Part shown: piece by piece, positions 7,508-15,364 of the stretch
Layout: every line of letters begins with the position of its first letter
How positions within the stretch are numbered: the stretch's first letter is position 1
DNA from: Peribacillus sp044761985
Lineage (GTDB): Bacteria; Bacillota; Bacilli; Bacillales; DSM-1321
Direction of reading: 5' to 3'
DNA length: 64,000 bases
Assembly: GCF_044761985.1 (NCBI RefSeq)
Contig: NZ_JBIWDK010000009.1
Location: 62,001 to 126,000 of the forward strand
Notes under the pieces: generated by a model
The model's database searches: none
What the model was told of the DNA's origin: nothing
The model's input: only the letters and a program-made list of their open reading frames with translations
Position numbers and translations under genes: made by a program

Positions 7508-8548
7508 ATGCAGGAACGTTTACTAGAACTGCAGGAAGAAGCGTTGCAAAAAGTTGCCGCAGCTTCCGAACTAAAAGAACTGAATGAAGTCCGTGTTGCT
7601 TATTTAGGGAAAAAAGGGCCGATTACAGAGGTATTACGCGGAATGGGGAAATTATCAGCTGAGGAACGTCCGAAAATCGGAGCGCTAGCTAATGAGGTCC
7701 GTGGAGCCATCGCGTCGAAAATCGAGGAAAAACAAGCGGCATTAGAAACAGCTGCCGTTAATAAGAAGCTTGCAACAGAAACGATTGACGTGACATTACC
7801 AGGCCGTCCGGTTAAGAAAGGAAATCTTCATCCGTTAACACGGGTCGTCGAGGAAATTGAAGACCTATTCATCGGTATGGGATACACAGTGGCTGAAGGT
7901 CCTGAAGTCGAAACGGACTATTACAACTTTGAGGCATTGAACTTGCCGAAGAGCCATCCAGCACGTGATATGCAAGATTCATTCTACATAACGGATGAGA
8001 TTTTGATGCGTACCCACACGTCTCCAGTACAAGCAAGAACGATGGAAAAACATAAAGGCCAAGGTCCGGTTAAAATCATTTGTCCAGGTAAAGTGTATCG
8101 TCGTGATAATGATGACGCAACGCACTCGCATCAATTCCAGCAAATTGAAGGCTTGGTCATCGATGAAAACATCAGCATGAGCGACCTGAAAGGAACACTT
8201 GATGTATTTGCTAAGAAAGTATTCGGCCAAGACCGGGAAATCCGTCTTCGTCCAAGTTTCTTCCCTTTCACGGAGCCATCAGTAGAGGTGGATATCTCAT
8301 GTAAAATCTGTGGCGGTAAAGGTTGTAATGTATGTAAACAAACAGGATGGATCGAAGTGCTGGGTGGAGGAATCGTTCATCCGAATGTCCTTGAAATGGC
8401 TGGATTCGATTCGAAGAAATACTCCGGATTCGCTTTTGGAATCGGTGTAGAACGGATTGCGATGCTAAAATACGGCGTGGATGATATCCGTCACTTCTAT
8501 ACAAACGATGTTCGTTTCTTAAAACAATTCCATCATCATGAAGCATAA
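7508..8548 (+). CDS. pheS: PheS, phenylalanyl-tRNA synthetase alpha subunit
   Basis: The alpha subunit of the alpha2-beta2 PheRS charges tRNA-Phe. The 346-residue protein has an N-terminal coiled coil (about 1-85) and a class II catalytic core with motif 2 (GKVYRRDNDDATHSHQFQQIEGL) and motif 3 (GFAFGIGVERIAMLKYG). A Cys cluster (CKICGGKGCNVCKQTG) is present near residue 265. The reading frame stays open upstream into the T-box leader. AAGGAGGA at 7493-7500 supports the second of two adjacent ATGs (7508), giving the family-like start MQERLLELQEEAL; the ATG at 7505 is the alternative. pheT follows after 28 bases. Confidence 0.97.
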   Translation: MQERLLELQEEALQKVAAASELKELNEVRVAYLGKKGPITEVLRGMGKLSAEERPKIGALANEVRGAIASKIEEKQAALETAAVNKKLATETIDVTLPGRPVKKGNLHPLTRVVEEIEDLFIGMGYTVAEGPEVETDYYNFEALNLPKSHPARDMQDSFYITDEILMRTHTSPVQARTMEKHKGQGPVKIICPGKVYRRDNDDATHSHQFQQIEGLVIDENISMSDLKGTLDVFAKKVFGQDREIRLRPSFFPFTEPSVEVDISCKICGGKGCNVCKQTGWIEVLGGGIVHPNVLEMAGFDSKKYSGFAFGIGVERIAMLKYGVDDIRHFYTNDVRFLKQFHHHEA

Positions 8549-8576
8549 ATTTTAATTTTAAAGAGGAGGACCTACC

Positions 8577-10991
8577 ATGTTTGTATCATATAAATGGTTG
8601 CAGGAATATGTAGACCTTTCCGGCATCAATGCAAGTGAGCTTGCGGATAAAATCACGAAGAGCGGCATTGAGGTTGAAGGGGTAGAAAAGAAAAGTGAAG
8701 GGCTTAAAGGGATTGTCATCGGACACGTACTAGAACGCGAACAGCATCCGAATGCCGATAAACTGAATAAATGCCTGGTTGATATTGGAGCGGAGGCCCC
8801 TGTACAAATCGTCTGTGGAGCCCCGAACGTGGATAAAGGCCAAAAAGTAGCCGTAGCGACTGTTGGCGCTGTACTTCCAGGTAACTTTAAAATCAAGAAA
8901 GCCAAGCTTCGTGGAGAAGAATCTCACGGAATGATTTGCTCGCTTCAAGAATTAGGTTTCGAATCCAAGATTGTATCTAAAGATTATGCAACAGGCATTT
9001 TTGTATTCCCTAATGATGTGGAAGTTGGCAAAGATGCACTAGAAGAACTTGGTTTAAGCGATGAAGTGCTGGAACTTGGTTTAACGCCAAACCGATCAGA
9101 TGCTTTAAGCATGCTGGGTGTTGCTTATGAAGTCGGAGCCATTCTTGGTCGTGATGTGAAATGGCCAGTCATCGAAAAAGAAGAAGCAACGGAAAAAGCC
9201 ACTGATTATATTAACATCAAAGTGGAAGCAAAAGAAGATAATCCATTATACATCGCTAAAATCATCAAGGACGTAAAAGTAGGTCCATCTCCACTCTGGA
9301 TGCAGACCCGCCTTATGTCAGCAGGCATTCGTCCGCATAACAATGTGGTCGATATTACGAATTACATTTTACTTGAATATGGTCAGCCACTACATGCCTT
9401 TGATTATGATCGTTTGGGTTCAAAGGAAATTGTCATCCGTAAAGCGAACGAAGCAGAAAAGATCGTTACTTTGGATGAAACGGAACGTACATTATCGCCA
9501 GATCATCTGGTCATCACGAACGGCACCGAGCCAGTTGCGATTGCAGGAGTAATGGGCGGGGCAAACTCAGAAGTGAAGAATGATACAACGACCGTCATTA
9601 TCGAAAGTGCTTATTTTGCCGGGACAGTTGTACGTAAAGCTTCGAAAGATCATGGATTACGTAGTGAAGCAAGTGCCCGTTTTGAAAAAGGCGTCGATCC
9701 AGCTCGCGTGCGTGAAGCTGGAGAACGTGCAGCTCAATTGATTGCACAATATGCAGGCGGAACGATTCTACAAGGAACGGCAGAGGTTGATGAACTGACA
9801 ATGGAGCCAGCTGTCATTAGCATTACCCTTGAAAAAATCAATACGCTTCTTGGCACGGATATGTCTGTCGCTGAAGTGGAATCCATCTTCAAACGTCTTC
9901 AATTTGGAGTGGCTCTGGACAATGAAACGTTCACGATCACCGTTCCTACACGCCGTGGAGATATTACGATTGAAGCGGATTTAGTGGAAGAAGCTGCCCG
10001 TCTTTATGGATATGACAACATTCCAGCAACATTGCCGGTTGGTGCCGCGACTCCTGGCCAATTGACGGATTATCAAATGAAACGTCGTAAAGTCCGCCGT
10101 ACCCTTGAAGGAGCAGGACTGTATCAAGCGGTTACGTATTCGTTGACAAGCGAGGACAAAGCGGCTCAATTTGCATTGAACGCCCGTGATTCCATCCGTT
10201 TGGCCATGCCGATGAGTGAAGAACGGAGCCAGTTGCGTTTAAGCATCGTTCCACAATTATTAGAAGTCGTGAAATATAATAATGCTCGCCAGCTTGACTC
10301 ACTTGCTCTATATGAAATTGGTTCTGTCTTCTTCAAAAAAGACAATCAAGAGCTTCCTGAAGAGAAAGAGCATGTAGCTGGAGTTATTACAGGACTATGG
10401 GAATCTCAACCTTGGCAAGGCGAAAAGAAATCGGTTGATTTCTATGTAGCAAAAGGCGTGATCGAAGCAATTTTCGATACGCTGGGGTTAACTGATCAAA
10501 TCAGCTATCGCCAAGCGGAAATCAAAGATATGCATCCAGGACGGACAGCGGAAGTACTGTTGGATGGTGAGGTAATCGGCTTCATCGGCCAAGTGCATCC
10601 AACCGTTCAGAAGGATTTGGATATAAAGGAAACATACATCTTCGAACTTTCATTCAAAGCTATGGCTGAAGCGGAAGTGGCGCCGATTGCATATCAAACG
10701 ATCCCACGCTATCCATCGACCACACGCGATATCGCGTTAGTAGTCGAGCAAGCAGCGAAAGCCGGCGACATCCAAAATATTATTTTGGAAGCGGGTGGCA
10801 AGTTATTGAAAGAAGTCAGCATCTTTGACTTATACGAAGGCGAAAAAATGGAAGAAGGCAAGAAATCCATCGCTTTCTCATTGAAATACTTCGATCCGGA
10901 ACGTACATTGACGGACGAGGATATCACCAAAGCGCATGAAAAAGTGCTTGCAGCGGTTAAAGAAAAAGCCGGAGCAGAATTACGAGGATAA
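8577..10991 (+). CDS. pheT: PheT, phenylalanyl-tRNA synthetase beta subunit
   Basis: The 804-residue beta subunit supplies tRNA binding and editing. In order: an EMAP/tRNA-binding domain (about 40-150, VDIGAEAPVQIVCGAPNV), the B3/B4 editing domain (about 210-400, RPHNNVVDITNYILLEYGQP), B5 (about 410-480), a catalytic-like core (EARFEKGVDP region and beyond), and a C-terminal ferredoxin-fold anticodon-binding domain (about 710-803, IPRYPSTTRDIALVV). Length equals the B. subtilis enzyme. The ATG follows GAGGAGG. It is cotranscribed with pheS and closed by a terminator. Confidence 0.97.
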   Translation: MFVSYKWLQEYVDLSGINASELADKITKSGIEVEGVEKKSEGLKGIVIGHVLEREQHPNADKLNKCLVDIGAEAPVQIVCGAPNVDKGQKVAVATVGAVLPGNFKIKKAKLRGEESHGMICSLQELGFESKIVSKDYATGIFVFPNDVEVGKDALEELGLSDEVLELGLTPNRSDALSMLGVAYEVGAILGRDVKWPVIEKEEATEKATDYINIKVEAKEDNPLYIAKIIKDVKVGPSPLWMQTRLMSAGIRPHNNVVDITNYILLEYGQPLHAFDYDRLGSKEIVIRKANEAEKIVTLDETERTLSPDHLVITNGTEPVAIAGVMGGANSEVKNDTTTVIIESAYFAGTVVRKASKDHGLRSEASARFEKGVDPARVREAGERAAQLIAQYAGGTILQGTAEVDELTMEPAVISITLEKINTLLGTDMSVAEVESIFKRLQFGVALDNETFTITVPTRRGDITIEADLVEEAARLYGYDNIPATLPVGAATPGQLTDYQMKRRKVRRTLEGAGLYQAVTYSLTSEDKAAQFALNARDSIRLAMPMSEERSQLRLSIVPQLLEVVKYNNARQLDSLALYEIGSVFFKKDNQELPEEKEHVAGVITGLWESQPWQGEKKSVDFYVAKGVIEAIFDTLGLTDQISYRQAEIKDMHPGRTAEVLLDGEVIGFIGQVHPTVQKDLDIKETYIFELSFKAMAEAEVAPIAYQTIPRYPSTTRDIALVVEQAAKAGDIQNIILEAGGKLLKEVSIFDLYEGEKMEEGKKSIAFSLKYFDPERTLTDEDITKAHEKVLAAVKEKAGAELRG

Positions 10992-11008
10992 GATCGCATC
11001 AAAAAAGG

Positions 11009-11039
11009 CAGCCTCCTGACATTTCAGGAGGCTGTTTTT
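11009..11039 (+). terminator. Intrinsic terminator of pheST
   Basis: CAGCCTCCTG pairs perfectly with CAGGAGGCTG around a 6-base loop and is followed by five T. Confidence 0.92.
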
Positions 11040-11079
11040 CTGGGTGTAACGCCTTCGTTTGATAGCATGCAAATTTAAA

Positions 11080-11131
11080 AGAAGACTCTCACTCACTTCT
11101 CTAGAATTAGAAAGGTGGGTGAGAGTCTTCT
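11080..11131 (-). terminator. Long hairpin, likely terminator of the TOBE-protein gene
   Basis: AGAAGACTCTCAC and GTGAGAGTCTTCT are exact 13-bp arms about 26 bases apart with further inner pairing. Read on the minus strand it follows the mop-like gene stop by 18 bases and is trailed by TTTTAAATTT, which fits a terminator for that gene. Confidence 0.65.
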
Positions 11132-11148
11132 ATTAGGATATGTATCAG

Positions 11149-11352
11149 TTACTTGGCAATCATGATGGAACTTGCTTTGATGATTGCTGTTGCCTGATCA
11201 TCCACTTTTAGATCCATTGATTCTGCAGAAGCCGTTGTAATGCTGGATACGATGTCTACACCATTGATACTCATGGTTATTTCCGTTGAAATAGGTCCTG
11301 TTTTAACTTCAGTGATTCTTCCACTTAATTGGTTTCTTGCTGATAATTGCAT
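11149..11352 (-). CDS. Mop-like TOBE-domain molybdopterin/molybdate-binding protein
   Basis: This 67-residue protein is a single TOBE/Mop fold: LSARNQLSGRITEVKTGP at the N-terminus, then a repeated beta-strand pattern ending DDQATAIIKASSIMIAK. Stand-alone Mop proteins bind molybdate or related oxyanions, and the same domain occurs at the end of ModC and in ModE. No mod transporter or molybdenum cofactor genes are nearby, so storage or sensing of molybdate is only inferred. AGGAGGCGG precedes the ATG. It lies convergent to pheT and codirectional with rnhC. Confidence 0.78.
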   Translation of the reverse strand: MQLSARNQLSGRITEVKTGPISTEITMSINGVDIVSSITTASAESMDLKVDDQATAIIKASSIMIAK

Positions 11353-11468
11353 GAAGACCGCCTCCTAATAATATGTACTTTCTTATAGTCGACAAGATCT
11401 TCTGAATACATTCATCTTACTATCATAAGAAGCAAGCCCAAAGGCATTTACGTTTCCAATTCCCGTTC

Positions 11469-12428
11469 TCATTTCCCGTATTTCTTGTGATATATTTTTT
11501 TTGCTTTTTCCGTATTGGCAAAATGTGTTTTCGTAAAGTCATTCAAGGCGTCGATCCCTTTTTCATGGATTAAGCGTGCCGCTGCCTCGTCGACGGCAAA
11601 GCCTGCTCCTTTGGGGATTCTAAAACCGGCCTTTTCGCTCAATAGGTCAAAGCGTTTCACAAATGCGTAACGAGCGAGAATCGAAGCGGCGGCAACGGAA
11701 AGATGAATGCCTTCCGCTTTCGTGCATAAATAGGTAGCGTTAGCCTGAAAGGGCTCCTGGCCTTTCAAATAATTGAAAAATACATTTGGCTGGGCGAATT
11801 GGTCTATCAGGACCGCCTCCGCTTGCTCTGGCTGTATTTTTTGAATAAGGTGCTTGATGGCTTGATTATGGAGGAGTGCTTTAATCTTTCCTTGAGACAT
11901 CCCTTTTGCCTGAAGCATATTGTATTTCGGATTATCACACGTCAACAGGCTAAATGGGACAACATCCTTGATTTGTTTAGCAATTTCGATGATTTGTGGA
12001 TCTTTCAGGTTTTTTGAATCTTGAACACCGAGTTCTTTCAATAAAAGTAGCTGTTCTTTTTTTGCATAGGCAGCAACGACGGTAATGGGGCCAAAATAAT
12101 CGCCGGTCCCGACTTCATCGGAACCAATAACAGACATCGTGGCAATGTTGGCCGGCGGTAAATAACGATGAACTTTGACTGTGGAAGTGGATGAAGAGTC
12201 CGGTTTCTTCTTCGGGGTTACTGCATCCTTCTGCCATTTTGCAGCTTCCAATTCTGCATTTTTTCCTTGAAACAGGACCTTTCCGGATTTATAACCGGTT
12301 ACGGTACAGAGCGGGGGCTTGGCTGAAAATATACTCCCAGGTGGAAGCTTTGCAACTGAGCTATTCATATAATGGGCTTTCATTGCTTGGATTTGGATAG
12401 GACTTGTAAGTAATACAACATGGGACAT
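11469..12428 (-). CDS. rnhC: RnhC, ribonuclease HIII
   Basis: The 319-residue enzyme cleaves the RNA strand of RNA-DNA hybrids. It has the N-terminal TBP-like substrate-binding extension specific to RNase HIII (about 1-90), followed by the RNase H fold. The signature GSDEVGTGDYFGPI near residue 102 carries the first catalytic Asp and Glu; later acidic residues include LIDQFAQP. The ATG at 12428 follows GAGGAG. It is on the strand opposite to pheT and zapA, which is the B. subtilis arrangement. Confidence 0.95.
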   Translation of the reverse strand: MSHVVLLTSPIQIQAMKAHYMNSSVAKLPPGSIFSAKPPLCTVTGYKSGKVLFQGKNAELEAAKWQKDAVTPKKKPDSSSTSTVKVHRYLPPANIATMSVIGSDEVGTGDYFGPITVVAAYAKKEQLLLLKELGVQDSKNLKDPQIIEIAKQIKDVVPFSLLTCDNPKYNMLQAKGMSQGKIKALLHNQAIKHLIQKIQPEQAEAVLIDQFAQPNVFFNYLKGQEPFQANATYLCTKAEGIHLSVAAASILARYAFVKRFDLLSEKAGFRIPKGAGFAVDEAAARLIHEKGIDALNDFTKTHFANTEKAKKIYHKKYGK

Positions 12429-12601
12429 AATTAATGGACTCCTCGCTCAATTTGATTTATTAAGGGATCATTCATACTAAAGGAATTTATAACTGACAAA
12501 TTATTGCAATTTTTATGCGAGAAATGACGATGTACTCTCTTTCATGACGAAAAAGTTCATGATATGATAGAAATAGGATTGTTTAGATTGGAGGCATCAT
12601 T

Positions 12602-12862
12602 TTGTCAGACGATAAACGAAATAAAACGACAGTTGACATATACGGACAACCATATACAATCGTCGGTACGGAAAGCGCGAGTCATATGCGCCTAGTTGCT
12701 TCGATGGTCGACGAGAAAATGAGAGAAATCAGTATGAAAAACCCACATTTGGATACGAGTAAGCTTGCGGTACTGACCGCAGTGAACACGATCCACGAAT
12801 ATATTAAATTAAAAGATGAACTGGACCAGCTTCAACTGGAATTAAAGAGAGAGAAGGACTGA
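12602..12862 (+). CDS. zapA: ZapA, FtsZ-ring-associated division protein
   Basis: The 86-residue protein has the ZapA N-terminal strand region (KTTVDIYGQPYTIVGTES) followed by a C-terminal coiled-coil helix (KLAVLTAVNTIHEYIKLKDE). ZapA cross-links FtsZ filaments at the septum. The start is a TTG at 12602, chosen because TTGGAGG lies at the right distance and no ATG fits. The CvpA-family gene begins 4 bases after its stop, so the two are probably translationally linked. Confidence 0.93.
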   Translation: MSDDKRNKTTVDIYGQPYTIVGTESASHMRLVASMVDEKMREISMKNPHLDTSKLAVLTAVNTIHEYIKLKDELDQLQLELKREKD

Positions 12863-12866
12863 GTAC

Positions 12867-13400
12867 ATGCTTGATTTAGCAATTCTGGCCATTCTTTTAA
12901 TCGGTGTATTAATCGGTTTGAAGCGTGGCTTTATTTTACAACTGGTTCATATGACAGGTTTTATTGTAGCCTTCATTATTGCCTATGTCTTCTATGGGGA
13001 TCTTGCCCCCAACTTGAAAATGTGGATTCCATTCCCTTCCATAGGTGATTCTTCGACGCTTAATATGTTTTTCGAATCGGTTGGGCTTGAGACGGCTTAT
13101 TACAATGCCATCGCCTTTGCCATCGTGTTCTTTGCCACTAAGATTCTTTGGCAAATGCTTGGATCGATGCTCAATTTCATCACCTACCTGCCGATCCTAA
13201 AACAGTTGAATCGTTGGGGAGGCGCGATATTGGGATTTGCCGAAGTCTATCTTATCATGTTTATTATATTATACATAGGTGCCTTGCTGCCAATGGATTC
13301 TATCCAGGAACCGCTTACCGGCTCCTTCCTGGCAGAATCAATCGTGAAACATACTCCGTTCCTATCCGAACAGGTGGAAGACCTTTGGTTTAATAAGTAA
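12867..13400 (+). CDS. yshB: YshB, CvpA-family membrane protein
   Basis: The 177-residue inner-membrane protein has about four transmembrane segments (residues 1-20, 23-42, 72-95 and 115-140). The CvpA-family opening is LDLAILAILLIGVLIGLKRG. Biochemical function is unknown; the family was named after colicin V production in E. coli. It follows zapA with a 4-base gap, the conserved Bacillus pairing. No obvious truncation. Confidence 0.88.
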   Translation: MLDLAILAILLIGVLIGLKRGFILQLVHMTGFIVAFIIAYVFYGDLAPNLKMWIPFPSIGDSSTLNMFFESVGLETAYYNAIAFAIVFFATKILWQMLGSMLNFITYLPILKQLNRWGGAILGFAEVYLIMFIILYIGALLPMDSIQEPLTGSFLAESIVKHTPFLSEQVEDLWFNK

Positions 13401-13613
13401 ATTCATAAGCGCATTAAATTGGGGTCCATTACCTTTCAAAGTTGTAAACCGTCATCTTTGGAAGGGCGGGCCCTTTTCTGTGGATCAGCCTGGGATTACC
13501 TAATCGTTGATTCGTATAAGTAATAATCGAACGGCTTGTACTTTGGCGTTAAGAAAGGTATCTTTAAGAAAGTATCCAAGGGAGTTTCCCTACTAATTTT
13601 GGTGGTGAAAAAA

Positions 13614-15332
13614 ATGACAATCAATAAAAAAGATATTATAAAATTATTAGAAAAGATAGCCATATACATGGAACTTAAAGGAGAAAATCCGTTTAAAGTA
13701 TCGGCTTTCCGCAAGGCGGCTGGTGCATTGGAAACCGATGACCGGAGTCTAACGGCCATCGATGACTTTACGGCGTTGAATGGCATCGGGAAAGGGACGG
13801 CATCCGTCATTGAAGAATTTATCAATGAAGGGAAGTCGACCGTTCTTGAAGAGCTTCAGGAGCAGGTGCCGAAGGGCTTGATACCGCTTTTACAACTTCA
13901 GGGATTAGGCGGTAAAAAAATCGCCAAGCTACACAAAGAATTACATATTAATGATGTGAATGACCTTAAACTGGCATGTGTGGAGGGGCGTGTCGCGGCT
14001 CTGACCGGTTTCGGTAAAAAAACAGAAGAAAAGATCTTATCAGCCATTGCCGAGGCTGGATCAAGGCCTGACCGTCTTCCACTTGCTTTCATGAGACCGA
14101 TTGCTGACGATATCGAGATGGCGATTGGCAATATGGAGCATATCACGCGCTCATCAAGAGCCGGCAGTATGCGAAGAATGAGGGAAACGGTTAAAGATCT
14201 TGATTTCATCATATCCACGGACCACCCAGAAGAGGTGAAGGAACAGCTTCTTTCATTGCCTGGCATTAAGCAAGTCATTGCCGCAGGTGATACAAAGGTT
14301 TCGGTCGTCCTTGATTATGAATATGATATTTCTGTCGATTTCCGGATCGTGCAGGATAAAGAGTTCACCACGACTCTTCACCATTTCACCGGTTCGAAGG
14401 ATCATAATGTCCGTATGCGCCAGTTGGCTAAAGAACGGGGAGAAAAGATAAGTGAATATGGCGTGGAGGTAGCTGAAACGGGAGAAATTCTGACCTTCGA
14501 AACAGAAGAGCAATTTTACAATCATTTCGGCATCCCGCTCATTCCACCCGAATTACGTGAAGATGGGACGGAAGTGGAACAGTACAATGAAAGTGAACCG
14601 CTTATAACGGTAGAAGATATTCAGGGTGACCTGCATATGCATACCACTTGGAGCGATGGTGCTTATTCGATTGAAGAAATGGTTGAAGCATGTCGGGCCA
14701 AGGGCTATAAATATATGGCCATCACTGACCATTCACAATACTTGAAAGTGGCGAATGGCTTGACTGCAGAGCGGTTGCGCGAACAAAAACAGATCATTCA
14801 TGACATTAATGAAAAGTATGATGATTTTACGGTCCTATCAGGAATTGAAATGGATATCCTTCCAGATGGAACCCTTGATTACGATGATGAATTGCTGGCA
14901 GAGATGGACTTGGTCATCGCCTCCATCCACTCGAGCTTTTCTCAGCCCCGGGAAACGATCATGGAACGATTAAAAACGGCATTGAATAACCCGCATGTCG
15001 ATATTATTGCCCATCCGACAGGAAGAATCATCGGCAGACGATCGGGATATGATGTCGATATGGATATGCTAATTGAACTGGCACGCGAGACGAATACGGC
15101 ACTTGAGTTGAATGCTAACCCGAACCGTTTGGACTTGGCTCCGCCTCATCTACGTAAAGCGCAAGAAGCGGGAGTGACGGTTGTGATCAATACTGATGCC
15201 CATAGTATTGATATGCTTGAACATATGCCGGTTGGCGTATCTTCTGCTAAAAAAGGATGGATTAAAAAAACAACGGTTCTTAACGGGATGGATACGGATG
15301 GTTTATTGACGTTTTTAAAGAGAAATGACTAA
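13614..15332 (+). CDS. polX: PolX, family X DNA polymerase with PHP domain
   Basis: This 572-residue repair polymerase has a helix-hairpin-helix pol-beta-like N-terminus (about 1-315, with LNGIGKGTASVIEEF and LGGKKIAKLHKEL). Its nucleotidyl-transfer motif is GSMRRMRETVKDLDFII, and the following VDFR completes the acidic set. A C-terminal PHP domain (about 335-572) opens DLHMHTTWSDGAYS and supplies 3'-5' exonuclease/AP-endonuclease activity in B. subtilis. The frame is open 78 bases further upstream. The ATG at 13614 was chosen for its GGTGGTG site and because it gives the family N-terminus. mutS2 follows after 32 bases. Confidence 0.95.
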   Translation: MTINKKDIIKLLEKIAIYMELKGENPFKVSAFRKAAGALETDDRSLTAIDDFTALNGIGKGTASVIEEFINEGKSTVLEELQEQVPKGLIPLLQLQGLGGKKIAKLHKELHINDVNDLKLACVEGRVAALTGFGKKTEEKILSAIAEAGSRPDRLPLAFMRPIADDIEMAIGNMEHITRSSRAGSMRRMRETVKDLDFIISTDHPEEVKEQLLSLPGIKQVIAAGDTKVSVVLDYEYDISVDFRIVQDKEFTTTLHHFTGSKDHNVRMRQLAKERGEKISEYGVEVAETGEILTFETEEQFYNHFGIPLIPPELREDGTEVEQYNESEPLITVEDIQGDLHMHTTWSDGAYSIEEMVEACRAKGYKYMAITDHSQYLKVANGLTAERLREQKQIIHDINEKYDDFTVLSGIEMDILPDGTLDYDDELLAEMDLVIASIHSSFSQPRETIMERLKTALNNPHVDIIAHPTGRIIGRRSGYDVDMDMLIELARETNTALELNANPNRLDLAPPHLRKAQEAGVTVVINTDAHSIDMLEHMPVGVSSAKKGWIKKTTVLNGMDTDGLLTFLKRND

Positions 15333-15364
15333 TTATTTACTCACTGAGGAGGAGTCTTAACTCC

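Noticed and set aside
7375..7587. 70-codon ORF before pheS and the upstream extension of pheS itself
   Set aside because: Both run through the T-box and terminator; the extension before 7505 is leader RNA.
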